This document shows positions 24,669 through 32,767 of a DNA stretch of 35,147 nt, piece by piece (positions within the stretch are counted from its first letter, which is position 1; each line of letters starts with the position of its first letter). The position numbers and the translations under genes are program-made. The stretch is from Candidatus Babelota bacterium (GTDB lineage Bacteria; Babelota; Babeliae; Babelales; Vermiphilaceae). Where the stretch lies: assembly GCA_013287855.1 (NCBI GenBank), contig JABDCY010000005.1, positions 19,338 to 54,484 on the forward strand, read 5' to 3'. The notes beneath the pieces are model-generated. The model worked only from the letters and a program-made list of their open reading frames with translations. It was not told where the DNA came from and searched no databases.

Positions 24669-26855
24669 ATGCAATCCTTAGAAGAACTGACTGGAACTAT
24701 CGATCGATTATTATTTCAAAGTCCAGAAAACGGCTATACCGTATTTATACTACAATTACGTGGTCAAACTACCGCCACGGTTTGCGGCAATTTGCCAAAT
24801 ATCCAGCCAGGCCAACAAGTCACCTTGCAAGGCGCCTGGACCATGCATCCAAAATTTGGCAAACAATTTGAAGCAAAACAGTGTACCGCACTCCTACCAG
24901 ACACTATTATCGGGCTCAAAAAATATTTGGGTTCAGGGCTCATTAAAGGTATCGGTCCGGTGTACGCAGAAAAGTTGGTTAACAAATTTGGTACCCAAGT
25001 TTTGCAAATTATCGAAGCCGATCCTTCTCAGCTGCTAAAAGTTGATGGCATCGGACCCAAGCGCGTAGAAACCATTATTACTGCATGGAAAGATCAGAAA
25101 GAGATCGCCAATATCATGGTCTTTCTACAAGGAAAAGGTGCATCAACTGCTTTTGCTACCAAAATTTACAAAAAATACGGCCAGCAATCGATTGCACTCA
25201 TACAAGAAAATCCGTATCGCCTTGCCGAAGATATTTGGGGTGTTGGGTTTAAAATGGCAGATGGCATGGCACAGCAAATGGGCTTTGATAAAAATTCGTT
25301 AAAACGAATCCGCGCCGGCATCAGTCATACATTAAGCACTACACTCACCCAAGGACATCTCTATAGCGAACTGACTGAACTCAAAAGTACTACCGTCGAA
25401 CTTCTTGAACTTGATGCCGATGACACCGAACAACAACTTAAAAATGCATTGCATGATCTCTATAACAGCGGCACTATCAAACTCATCACCCATGAAAGCA
25501 AACATTTTGTTACCCTGTCGCAATATTATTTTTGTGAAAAAGGAGTCGCCCAAAAATTAAAAACGCTCTGCGAGCGTCCATCATCACACCAATTTGATCT
25601 GCGTGCAGTGTATGATCAGTTGCGAGTTGCAAAAAATGACCACGAAGTTGTTTTAAACGATGACCAGCTTGATGGCGTCATGAGCTGTTTGCAAAATAAA
25701 GTTAATGTCATCACGGGTGGACCAGGAACCGGTAAAACAACATTGATTAAAAAATTGCTGCACATACTCGATGACTGCAAAATTCGCTACAAGCTTGCAG
25801 CGCCTACCGGACGTGCAGCAAAACGAATTATGGAGGGCACGGGTCGCCATGCACTCACCATTCACCGGTTACTAGAATTTGATGTTTCCACCATGAGTTT
25901 TGCCCACAATGAACAAAATGCACTTAATGTTCAATTTTTGATTATCGATGAAGCTTCCATGATCGATATTTTTTTGGCGCACGCGATCGTCAAAGCATTG
26001 CCATTAGATGCGCATTTGATCCTGATTGGCGACGTTGATCAGCTACCTTCAGTAGGTGCTGGTAATTTCTTAAACGACGTCATTGCAAGTGAAAAAGTTC
26101 CTTGCAAACGACTCAAGCAGATTTTCCGCCAAGCACAGGACAGCATGATTATTGTTAATGCTCACCGGGTCAATAATGGCGAATTCCCCCTGAGCAGCAT
26201 GCCAGAGAGCAAAAAAGATTTTGTGTATATCAAGGAAGAAAATCCTGAGCTGGTTAAAGAGCATTTGGAGCATATTTATGCGCAAGGCTTGAGACGGTTT
26301 GGTATCCGGCCTGATGAATCTATTGTGCTCGTTCCCATGAATCGCGGCTTGGTAGGCACGCATAAATTAAATCATGATTTGCAGCAATTTCTGAATCCCA
26401 AGACAGGTGAAAATCAACTCATGCATTCAGGGACGACGTTCAAAGAAGGTGACCGAGTCATGCAAATTCGCAACAACTATGACAAACATGTTTTTAATGG
26501 CGACATTGGCATTGTTGATGTGATTGATCCGCAAGAGCGTATGCTCACGGTACAATTTCCGGACATGGTCGTGGAATATGAGTACAGCGAACTTGATGAA
26601 CTCGTTCTTGCCTATGCTGTTTCCATTCACAAAAGCCAGGGTTCTGAATATAACGCCGCCATTATCCCAATCTTCATGCAACATTTTACGCTACTACAAC
26701 GTAATTTAATCTACACCGCCATCACGCGCGCCAAAAAATTATGTATACTTATTGGACAGCCCAAAGCAATTGCTATGGCCATTAAGAACAACAAAGGGTT
26801 GCTGAGAATCACGTTTTTAAAAGAATTTTTAACTACCGATTTACAATGTCGTTAA
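24669..26855 (+). CDS. recD2: RecD2-type 5'-3' DNA helicase
   Basis: This superfamily 1B helicase acts alone, outside RecBCD, in DNA repair. The 728-aa protein has an N-terminal OB-like region, then two helix-hairpin-helix motifs (GLIKGIGPVYAEKLV and LLKVDGIGPKRVETI) as in RecD2. Walker A is GGPGTGKTT from residue 350, PTGRAAKRI follows, and Walker B is FLIIDEASMID (about 421-431). LIGDVDQLPSVGAG and KRLKQIFRQA follow, and the C-terminal motif VSIHKSQGSEYNAAIIP and YTAITRAKKL close it. Length is normal. Start codon and context suggest translation coupled to the preceding exported-protein gene, a functionally odd pairing. Confidence 0.96.
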   Translation: MQSLEELTGTIDRLLFQSPENGYTVFILQLRGQTTATVCGNLPNIQPGQQVTLQGAWTMHPKFGKQFEAKQCTALLPDTIIGLKKYLGSGLIKGIGPVYAEKLVNKFGTQVLQIIEADPSQLLKVDGIGPKRVETIITAWKDQKEIANIMVFLQGKGASTAFATKIYKKYGQQSIALIQENPYRLAEDIWGVGFKMADGMAQQMGFDKNSLKRIRAGISHTLSTTLTQGHLYSELTELKSTTVELLELDADDTEQQLKNALHDLYNSGTIKLITHESKHFVTLSQYYFCEKGVAQKLKTLCERPSSHQFDLRAVYDQLRVAKNDHEVVLNDDQLDGVMSCLQNKVNVITGGPGTGKTTLIKKLLHILDDCKIRYKLAAPTGRAAKRIMEGTGRHALTIHRLLEFDVSTMSFAHNEQNALNVQFLIIDEASMIDIFLAHAIVKALPLDAHLILIGDVDQLPSVGAGNFLNDVIASEKVPCKRLKQIFRQAQDSMIIVNAHRVNNGEFPLSSMPESKKDFVYIKEENPELVKEHLEHIYAQGLRRFGIRPDESIVLVPMNRGLVGTHKLNHDLQQFLNPKTGENQLMHSGTTFKEGDRVMQIRNNYDKHVFNGDIGIVDVIDPQERMLTVQFPDMVVEYEYSELDELVLAYAVSIHKSQGSEYNAAIIPIFMQHFTLLQRNLIYTAITRAKKLCILIGQPKAIAMAIKNNKGLLRITFLKEFLTTDLQCR

Positions 26856-26895
26856 ATTTTTTTAGATAAGAAGACTACATTTATCAGAGATGTAT

Positions 26896-27990
26896 CTATT
26901 CATCTTTGCCATGAAGATTCACAGAAACCTCAAACCCATCTCCACAATCTAGAGGACCGTTTTCCGGGTTCCACTGAGTAAGAGGAATATTATTTAAAAC
27001 TGAAAATCTAGATGAAGCATAACGTGCTAATTCTGGATTTTCAAGATCTAGTTTAAGAAAACTTCTAGACTCAGTGTCTACTATATAATTAATGCCTGAT
27101 ACTGTATCTTTGATTACATTTTCGCAGTGGCGAGCTGTCCATACCGAATTATCTAAAGAAAGGTCGGCATAGCCTACTGCTGACCGTGGCCCAATATCAT
27201 CAAAAACTGAAGGATTACAGCCAATTGGCGCACCTTCAATGTTTTTGAAAAATATCTTTGCATTTTTTAATCTTCCAGCGGTTGGAAAATTTTCACCAAA
27301 CCAAAGCTCAACGTTAATTTTTTCAGGATTATCAGCAACAATTATATAATCTGGAACATCATATTGGCCATGTAATTTATCAGACTTATTTATTTTTTCT
27401 TTTAGATATTTAGCTCCCCATATTCGGGTAAGATCTGTTAACTGATCTCGATGGGTATTATCGATATAATATGATTTTTTAATTTTCTCAAATTCTTCTT
27501 TGGAGATGATCAAGCCCTTTTGTTTCATTGCATCAAATTTGTTTTTAACGATTTGCTCCATTTCTTTTAGAGTCATAGCATAATTCATATCTCCATAAGG
27601 ATTTACCTTTGGATCAATATGTAGACTATTTATAGAATTTTCTTGTTTTTCATAATATTGAAATAGTTGATCACCCAATTTTTCTTGTTCTTGGGGTGTG
27701 AATCCTTTTAGCGAGCGTAAAAAATACCAGCGTTCGCAATCTTCATTTTTTAAACATCTAAGAAACCGATCAACTAATATTTTAGAAGCCGATGTTACAT
27801 TATCTTCTTTGATATCTGATTTTCCTGCTTTTTTTTCAAAACGGCGCAGCCAACCTTCTTCGCTTATTCTGTATGTTGTGCTAATAATATCATGCATCTT
27901 TTTATGATCCACTGAATCTTCTGATTTAATCAAAGATGTAATTCCTATCAAAAGCGAAAAAACAACATAAAATTTACGTTTATTAATCAT
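26896..27990 (-). CDS. Hypothetical exported protein
   Basis: The 364-aa product starts at the ATG at 27990 (GGAG nine bases ahead), giving the signal peptide MINKRKFYVVFSLLIGITSLIKSE. The N-terminal half is helical and charged (LRRFEKKAGKSDIK, EEFEKIKKSYYID). The C-terminal half looks like a folded beta-rich domain with GENFPTAGRLKNAKIFFKN, GCNPSVFDDIGPRSAVGYADLSLDNSVWTARHCENV and YIVDTESRSF. No family was recognised. A good promoter lies at 28049-28077. It is convergent with recD2, with no clear terminator between. Confidence 0.65.
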   Translation of the reverse strand: MINKRKFYVVFSLLIGITSLIKSEDSVDHKKMHDIISTTYRISEEGWLRRFEKKAGKSDIKEDNVTSASKILVDRFLRCLKNEDCERWYFLRSLKGFTPQEQEKLGDQLFQYYEKQENSINSLHIDPKVNPYGDMNYAMTLKEMEQIVKNKFDAMKQKGLIISKEEFEKIKKSYYIDNTHRDQLTDLTRIWGAKYLKEKINKSDKLHGQYDVPDYIIVADNPEKINVELWFGENFPTAGRLKNAKIFFKNIEGAPIGCNPSVFDDIGPRSAVGYADLSLDNSVWTARHCENVIKDTVSGINYIVDTESRSFLKLDLENPELARYASSRFSVLNNIPLTQWNPENGPLDCGDGFEVSVNLHGKDE

Positions 27991-28048
27991 ATAAAACCAC
28001 TCCATTTATACCTACAATCACTGTTTTTATGGCTATTAAATATTTCTA

Positions 28049-28077
28049 ATAGTATTACAATTATTGATATTTGTCAA
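28049..28077 (-). promoter_or_regulatory. Promoter for the 26896-27990 gene
   Basis: On the minus strand, perfect TTGACA (28072-28077), 17 bases, TACTAT (28049-28054), about 60 bases upstream of the ATG at 27990. Confidence 0.65.
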
Positions 28078-28118
28078 CCCCATAGACTACCCATATATTG
28101 CCATTCTTAACTACTTGT

Positions 28119-28152
28119 TATTTGATATCCCTTTTGATATCATTATCAAATA
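28119..28152. promoter_or_regulatory. Inverted repeat upstream of hicA, candidate operator
   Basis: TATTTGATA (28119-28127) and TATCAAATA (28144-28152) form 9-bp perfect arms with a 16-base spacer that itself contains TTTTGATATCA. It lies 27-60 bases upstream of hicA, where autorepression by the HicB RHH domain would be expected. Confidence 0.5.
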
Positions 28153-28179
28153 AGCCTGAGTATTATCTATAGGAAATTA

Positions 28180-28419
28180 ATGAGTAAAAAAGACAAATTA
28201 ATCCAAAAGATTTTTGCGAATGCTCAAATTTCCTATGAGGATGCAGAAAGTATATTGCTTAGTCTGGGGTTCGCTTATACTGTGACAGGATCCCACCACG
28301 TTTTTAGAAAACTGGGCTATTTTAGAAATATTACCCTAAAAAAGAGATCACAGTTATTGACGTATCAAATTAAAATGTTAAAAGAGGTATTAATTTATCA
28401 TGGCTACTTACAAAACTGA
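28180..28419 (+). CDS. hicA: HicA-like mRNA interferase toxin
   Basis: The 79-aa protein of the HicA dsRBD-like fold shows AESILLSLGFAYTVTGSHHVFRK with the catalytic His in the GSH motif (His39), and ITLKKRSQLLTYQIKMLKEVL as the closing strand and helix. Toxins of this type cleave mRNA. It has a slightly long N-terminus (about 20 residues before the first helix motif). It overlaps the antitoxin gene by 20 bases. Confidence 0.9.
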   Translation: MSKKDKLIQKIFANAQISYEDAESILLSLGFAYTVTGSHHVFRKLGYFRNITLKKRSQLLTYQIKMLKEVLIYHGYLQN

Positions 28420-28798
28420 GAAAAAAACTGCTATCAAAAAAGACATAGATTACTATCTTGATTTGCCTTGGACATATACAATTGAAACGACCAAAGAGGA
28501 TGGCGATCTACTCTATATAGTTTATGTAAATGAACTTCCTGGAGTTGCAACAGATGCGCCGACATTACCTGAAGCGATGACATTAATAAAAGATGCTATG
28601 CGCGGAATTTTTAAGTTGTATCTTGAGCAAGGTGAGGAAATTCCCGAACCTATGCAGGAAGAACAATTCAAGGGCAACATAGCGTATCGCACTACAAACA
28701 GACGACATCTTTTGCTAGCCAAAGAAGCAAAAAAACGCGATGTATCCTTAAGTTCTCTGATTGATGAATGCATAGATAAAACTTTGCAAAGAAAATAA
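28400..28798 (+). CDS. hicB: HicB-like antitoxin
   Basis: The 132-aa protein has an N-terminal degenerate RNase H-like HicB domain (LYIVYVNELPGVATDAPTL, EAMTLIKDAMRGIF) and a C-terminal ribbon-helix-helix segment (RRHLLLAKEAKKRDVSLSSL and on). It should neutralise HicA and repress the operon. Its stop overlaps the start of the amidase gene (TAATG), which is unusual for a TA pair and ties the downstream gene to it translationally. Confidence 0.9.
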   Translation: MATYKTEKKTAIKKDIDYYLDLPWTYTIETTKEDGDLLYIVYVNELPGVATDAPTLPEAMTLIKDAMRGIFKLYLEQGEEIPEPMQEEQFKGNIAYRTTNRRHLLLAKEAKKRDVSLSSLIDECIDKTLQRK

Positions 28799-29457
28799 TG
28801 CTTTACCCTTTCTTAACTGCGCTTTTCACATTAGTTGTGTTTTTTTCTACTTTGAGCTCCATCCCGCTCATCATCATGCTTGATCCTGCAGGCGATGCAC
28901 AGAATGCAGGCCGTCACATTGATGATAGCTTTGAGCGCGGACTTACTCTACAATGCGTTGAACACATCAAAGAATGCCTAGAAGCACAATTTCCTGAGAT
29001 TCATTTTGTACTTACTCGATTTCCGGGAGAATCGGTGCAACCATTGCAGAATGCCAATTTTGCCAACCGGCTCGCGGTCGATTTGTATGTGAGCATTCAC
29101 TTGTATCATGAAGTTGGCACCAAGCCTGAGCTGTTTATTTATACCTACACGCATGACAAGGTCATTACCAAAAACAAAGAATCTCAGTTTTCCTTTTGTC
29201 CCCTTGATCAAGCACATCGTGGCACTAGTGCCGTAACAAATTCAATAGCAGCGGCCATGCATGAGCATTTTCTGAACCATGCACAAACCATGTTTACTGC
29301 ACGAGGCGTTTTTAATGTGCCATTCAAGCCACTCATGGGTATCAAGGCACCTGCTCTTGCACTCGAAGTTGGTCTAAAACAAAAAGATGATTGGCGATTA
29401 TACGTTGATGCATTTGCGGATGCAATTGCAAACATTATTAAACAAAAATTGATATGA
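28798..29457 (+). CDS. N-acetylmuramoyl-L-alanine amidase-like protein, zinc site incomplete
   Basis: The 219-aa amidase_3-fold protein has a signal or anchor segment at 1-22. Canonical enzymes have LDxGHGG with the first zinc His; here the equivalent is LDPAGDAQNAGR (28-39), with no His. The other residues are kept: Glu46 (SFERGLTL), His101 in LYVSIHLYHE, and catalytic Glu190 in ALALEVGLKQ. It may be inactive, use Asp33 or His40 instead, or have become a peptidoglycan-binding relative. It is followed, with a four-base overlap, by a GerMN-like gene, a domain often linked to amidases. Confidence 0.75.
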   Translation: MLYPFLTALFTLVVFFSTLSSIPLIIMLDPAGDAQNAGRHIDDSFERGLTLQCVEHIKECLEAQFPEIHFVLTRFPGESVQPLQNANFANRLAVDLYVSIHLYHEVGTKPELFIYTYTHDKVITKNKESQFSFCPLDQAHRGTSAVTNSIAAAMHEHFLNHAQTMFTARGVFNVPFKPLMGIKAPALALEVGLKQKDDWRLYVDAFADAIANIIKQKLI

Positions 29458-29996
29458 ATTCAAAAACCCTTGCTTTCTCATTCCTCTGTTTCCTTGCTGG
29501 CATACTTGCCATAGCCCTCCAGCGCGAATGGATCATAATTCGCTCACCATCGCTCACTACTTCAGCAACTACAATCACCAACTCGCCCATTAACAAGAAA
29601 AAAATCACGCTCTTTTTCTGGCATCATAAGAAGTGGCACCAAGAAACTGCTGAAGTTTTATGGTCGCACGATAAAACTGCAAATCTTAAACAACTTATCA
29701 TGAAGTGGCTTGCCGTGCTTGATGAAGAGCAGGTGAGCAAAAAACGAATCTCCTTACAATCAGTTATGCTTTCGGCACACGAACATGATGCCTATGTTTC
29801 TTTTGATCGCAATCCACTACAAAAAGATGAGGCAACCATGGTTAACATCATGTGGTTTGAAGGCCTGCTCAAAACAGCACGTGAAAATGACATCGCGCTC
29901 AACGGCGTCTATTTCCTAGTCCATCATCAACCGCTACAAGATACGCATATTGATTTTTCTCATGCCTGGCCACTAGTTGGTTTTGTGAAAAATTAA
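29454..29996 (+). CDS. Possible GerMN-domain membrane-anchored protein
   Basis: The 180-aa protein has an N-terminal membrane anchor (LAFSFLCFLAGILAIAL) and a Ser/Thr-rich linker. One domain of about 125 residues follows: KKITLFFWHH strand, LKQLIMKWLAVLDEEQ helix, ISLQSVMLSAHEHDAYVSFDRNPL, and ALNGVYFLVHH. This is the strand-helix pattern of GerMN domains, which occur in cell-wall and germination proteins. The match is by pattern only. It overlaps the amidase-like gene by four bases, so both probably act on or at the cell wall. Confidence 0.5.
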   Translation: MNSKTLAFSFLCFLAGILAIALQREWIIIRSPSLTTSATTITNSPINKKKITLFFWHHKKWHQETAEVLWSHDKTANLKQLIMKWLAVLDEEQVSKKRISLQSVMLSAHEHDAYVSFDRNPLQKDEATMVNIMWFEGLLKTARENDIALNGVYFLVHHQPLQDTHIDFSHAWPLVGFVKN

Positions 29997-30099
29997 GTAG
30001 ATATGTTGGTATATTCAATCTTAGAAATTGGTCACGTGCAATTGGGGAAAATAATGTAGTATAATCATGTGCTCAAGTATTAAGCTACGTGGAGATTTT

Positions 30100-30420
30100 A
30101 TGATAACGCCAGAAATAATTGAAGAAGTTAAGCGGCGCCTTGTTGATGTCTATCAGCCAGAGACAATTTATCTCTTTGGTTCATATGCCTGGGGACAGCC
30201 TGACGATGAGAGCGATTTAGACTTATTGGTAGTGGTACGTGACTCTAAAGAGAAAAGCCATAAACGTAGTATTGTTGGCCGTCGCGCGCTCTGGGATCTC
30301 GATATTCCAAAAGATATTATGGTGTTTACCCAAGATGAATTTAATGCGCGAATTACAGACCCAACATCATTGCTGTATAAAATAAAGAACAACGGCAAGG
30401 TGATTTATGCCCGGAGTTAA
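30100..30420 (+). CDS. MNT-type nucleotidyltransferase
   Basis: The 106-aa minimal nucleotidyltransferase has YLFGSYAWGQPDDESDLDLLVVV, with Gly-Ser at 27-28 and metal-binding Asp39/Asp41, and a third acidic residue in LDIPKDIMVF. The ATG at 30100 (GGAG five bases ahead) is preferred to an ATG at 30067. It pairs with the downstream HEPN gene (14-base overlap). In studied MNT-HEPN pairs the MNT protein adds nucleotides to the HEPN toxin and silences it. Confidence 0.88.
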   Translation: MITPEIIEEVKRRLVDVYQPETIYLFGSYAWGQPDDESDLDLLVVVRDSKEKSHKRSIVGRRALWDLDIPKDIMVFTQDEFNARITDPTSLLYKIKNNGKVIYARS

Positions 30421-30820
30421 AGATTGGATTGCTAAGGCGACTGGTGATCTTAGAGCAGCAAAAAAACTCATAAAAGACGATGATTATACGCTTGACATGG
30501 CAGCTTATTCTACTCAACAATCTGCTGAAAAATCGCTCAAGGCCTACCTGATTTTTAAAAAACAAGCAATTCCCAGAACACATGATGTTGAAAAATTGTT
30601 AATGGATTGCATTAAACATGATAATACGTTTGATATTCTGCGAAAGGATGCTGAGCTTTTATCTCCATACGCCACATACACACGCTATCCAGACGATCGT
30701 TTTAATGTAGATCGCGAAGAAGTTGTTGGCGCAATTAACTGTGCCGAAAAGATCTTAAAGTTTGTAAATGCAAGAGTAGCATCAACTGAAAAAAATCCGC
30801 AGCTAGGTCTATTTGAGTGA
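30407..30820 (+). CDS. HEPN-domain protein
   Basis: The 137-aa four-helix HEPN protein has DWIAKATGDLRAAKKLIKDDD, MAAYSTQQSAEKSLKAYLIFK, IPRTHDVEKLLMDC and a late YATYTRYPDDRFNVD. The clear R-x4-6-H RNase motif of HepT-type toxins is not evident, so RNase activity is uncertain; it belongs to the broader HEPN family usually encoded beside MNT genes. It ends with a short polar tail. Confidence 0.87.
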   Translation: MPGVKDWIAKATGDLRAAKKLIKDDDYTLDMAAYSTQQSAEKSLKAYLIFKKQAIPRTHDVEKLLMDCIKHDNTFDILRKDAELLSPYATYTRYPDDRFNVDREEVVGAINCAEKILKFVNARVASTEKNPQLGLFE

Positions 30821-30938
30821 GAGCATAGCTACTCACATCATGCGGCATTAAGATACCAAGAAACACTTGACTGCTTCGAGAAATTTATGCTGTGTTTTTG
30901 ATATTGGTATATGTTTCTTTTATTTAAAAAGGAGAAGT

Positions 30939-31154
30939 ATGGGATTTCTTAGTTTTTTGCCAGTAGTGTATCAAGGCGCGATTATTATGGCAGCCGGTAT
31001 TGTTCTGCTACTCCACACACTGGGACTTTTTGAAAAAGGACTGCAATATTTAATCATTGCCGGCGCAATTTACATGATCATCCATGGATTCATTAAAATG
31101 GATGGCTTTGCCAAACTGCAGAATTTATTTACCCGCAAGTCTGATAAAAAATAG
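30939..31154 (+). CDS. Small two-helix membrane protein
   Basis: The 71-aa protein starts at the ATG at 30939 with AAGGAG just ahead; the frame open from 30867 is not favoured. Two hydrophobic helices (VVYQGAIIMAAGIVLLLHTL and LQYLIIAGAIYMIIHGFI) are joined by a short polar turn, and the tail is MDGFAKLQNLFTRKSDKK. A terminator follows directly. The last 18 codons recur as a decayed fragment at 31741-31797. Function unknown. Confidence 0.72.
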   Translation: MGFLSFLPVVYQGAIIMAAGIVLLLHTLGLFEKGLQYLIIAGAIYMIIHGFIKMDGFAKLQNLFTRKSDKK

Positions 31155-31162
31155 AATAAAAT

Positions 31163-31190
31163 CCCCGCCTTTCTGGCGGGGTTCTTCTTT
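31163..31190 (+). terminator. Terminator after the small membrane protein gene
   Basis: CCCCGCC-TTTCT-GGCGGGG stem-loop followed by TTCTTCTTT; a strong intrinsic terminator nine bases after the stop codon. Confidence 0.92.
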
Positions 31191-31389
31191 ACCATGACAA
31201 AATTATTTATTTAGCGAAATTCTAGTGCAAATTCATTCTGTTAAATGCCCAGCCCTTCGCTCAAGCCGGCAGGCATGGCTCATCGTCTTAACTAAAATTT
31301 CATCACCTGTTCTCGAAGCGTTTTTTTACATGTCAATAATTCTAAGATAAGCTCTCCTACAAAAGTACGCTTCCAGAAAGGTTAATGAT

Positions 31390-31725
31390 ATGAAGATACA
31401 TAAAATACATTTATTTGGCTTGTTAGCTCCCTTCGCATTAGTAACGTCTATGCAGGCTGTAATTACAATGCTTCAATACACTACAACCTTTGCAGGAACC
31501 ACAACCCCATGTAACGTGACACTATATACAGATGATACAGGAGGAGTACATGCTTATAAACGCACTGATGCAGCAAGTAATACCATTGTTGCCTACGGCG
31601 GAAGTAGACTAATTTCTCAATCGGGTGCCATGGACAACCAAGCAAAAAACCAGCACTATAAAGCTGACTACGACAGACTAGAAGCTGCGCATGCGCAACA
31701 AAATACTCCAGGAGAACGAGAATAA
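31390..31725 (+). CDS. Small secreted protein, array member 1
   Basis: The 111-aa protein has a signal peptide (MKIHKIHLFGLLAPFALVTSMQA) nearly shared with four genes downstream. The mature part of about 88 residues looks beta-rich (MLQYTTTFAG, CNVTLYTDDTGGVHAYKR) and ends in a helix with DYDRLEAAHAQQNTP, matching the family C-terminal pattern (Y-x-x-L-E-x-x-Y/H). The ribosome site AAAGG precedes the ATG. The family has no function I know; export and paralogy suggest a role outside the cell or at the host interface. Confidence 0.7.
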   Translation: MKIHKIHLFGLLAPFALVTSMQAVITMLQYTTTFAGTTTPCNVTLYTDDTGGVHAYKRTDAASNTIVAYGGSRLISQSGAMDNQAKNQHYKADYDRLEAAHAQQNTPGERE

Positions 31726-31740
31726 AAAAGCGTTTGTATA

Positions 31741-31797
31741 ATGGATGGTCTTGAAAGATTACGAAAATTAGTGAACCGCAAACCAGAAAAAAAATAA
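31741..31797 (+). pseudogene. Decayed copy of the small membrane protein's 3' end
   Basis: It translates as MDGLERLRKLVNRKPEKK followed by TAA, against MDGFAKLQNLFTRKSDKK and a stop at the end of the 30939-31154 gene. It is followed, as in the parent, by a terminator hairpin. The membrane helices are absent. Confidence 0.7.
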
Positions 31798-31817
31798 TCG
31801 TTAACTATTAATATAGT

Positions 31818-31855
31818 AAAAAACCCTATCAATCGACGGGGTTTCCTCTTTTTGA
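31818..31855 (+). terminator. Terminator copy after the membrane-protein fragment
   Basis: AAACCC (31821-31826) and GGGGTTT (31838-31844) can pair, followed by CCTCTTTTT. It corresponds in position to the terminator at 31163-31190. Confidence 0.6.
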
Positions 31856-31930
31856 CCCTTATCAAAAAAATTTTTATCTGTCTCATATGGCTAAAAGTCC
31901 GATCTACAGCGACTTTTTAATCAAAAACTC

Positions 31931-31960
31931 TTGCTTTTTACCATATAAATTTTCTATTAT
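31931..31960 (+). promoter_or_regulatory. Promoter for array members 2-4
   Basis: TTGCTT (31931-31936), 18 bases, TATTAT (31955-31960). The surrounding sequence (AAAACTCTTG ... TTCTATTATTAAATTA) is repeated before member 5 at 33300-33329, which supports a real function. Confidence 0.6.
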
Positions 31961-32045
31961 TAAATTAGCAACAGTGTAAAAATATCCAAAAATCATTTAT
32001 TAATAAAAACAGGGAGAGCTTCTTATTGAAAGAAGGAGTCTTCAT

Positions 32046-32393
32046 ATGAAGATAAACAAAATACATTTATTGGGATTGTTGGCTTTATTTGCTTTAATGC
32101 CTTCGATACATTCTCAAGTCACTCACACAGTTAACACACAGCGTTTTCCTGACCCTAAAGCTAGACTCGGCTTTGTAGACATTACATATGACATGTATAG
32201 CAAAGCCCAGGGCAACGACAAGTTAATTGCTCAAAAGATACTTCAACAAAATCAGATCGATGCTTGGCTGCAAGACTCTAGCACACACCTTATAAAGAAA
32301 ATGTATGGCACTGATTCGCCACAATCAGTAAAAACCTTTAATCAACTTCAAAATGAATATCAACAGCAACAGGCGAGCGGGCCACAGCAGTAG
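32046..32393 (+). CDS. Small secreted protein, array member 2
   Basis: The 115-aa protein has the signal peptide MKINKIHLLGLLALFALMPS. The mature part is more helical and polar than in the other members (QGNDKLIAQKILQQNQIDAW). It ends VKTFNQLQNEYQQQQASGP, which keeps the family pattern of a C-terminal helix followed by a Gln-rich tail. AAGGAG lies seven bases before the ATG. It is the first gene of a likely three-gene transcript. Confidence 0.72.
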   Translation: MKINKIHLLGLLALFALMPSIHSQVTHTVNTQRFPDPKARLGFVDITYDMYSKAQGNDKLIAQKILQQNQIDAWLQDSSTHLIKKMYGTDSPQSVKTFNQLQNEYQQQQASGPQQ

Positions 32394-32430
32394 CGCGATA
32401 ATACAAAGAAAATAATAAAGGAGATAATTC

Positions 32431-32736
32431 ATGAAGATAAACAAAATATATCTACTGGGATTGTTGGCAGTGCTCGTACCTTCAATCAATGGAGCGATTT
32501 CGAAAATCAAAGACAAGCACGGCGTTGATGAACAGAACAGGCCATTTAGCTTAACTAAATACCATGAGGTGTCTGACCTTGGCGATACAACAAAAATTGC
32601 TGGTAAATGGTCCGGTTATGGCAAAGAAGAGTACTGGGCCACTGTAATTAATGAGACTGGTTCCGGTATGAATGAATATGAAGGAGAAGCGGCAAAAGAA
32701 ATATATGATGATCTAGCATCTCGTGAGGTAAGATAA
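32431..32736 (+). CDS. Small secreted protein, array member 3
   Basis: The 101-aa protein has the signal peptide MKINKIYLLGLLAVLVPSIN. The mature part of about 79 residues (AISKIKDKHGVDEQNRPFSL, then YHEVSDLGD and WATVINETGSG) ends EAAKEIYDDLASREVR, the family helix. It aligns best with member 5 in the stretch before the central strands (Gly/Asn-Arg-Pro-hydrophobic-Leu). AAAGGAG lies seven bases before the ATG. Confidence 0.72.
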   Translation: MKINKIYLLGLLAVLVPSINGAISKIKDKHGVDEQNRPFSLTKYHEVSDLGDTTKIAGKWSGYGKEEYWATVINETGSGMNEYEGEAAKEIYDDLASREVR

Positions 32737-32767
32737 CGACAACAACGAGGAAGCAGGGGAGAAACTT

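Noticed and set aside
30028-30065. TATAAT at 30060-30065 as a promoter for the MNT-HEPN pair
   Set aside because: The -10 is perfect, but no acceptable -35 lies 15-19 bases upstream, so it was not listed as a feature.
31191-31389. Possible promoter TTTACA-N17-TAAGCT for array member 1 and a GC-richer patch near 31245-31280
   Set aside because: The boxes are weak, and the patch matches no gene or repeat I can recognise.
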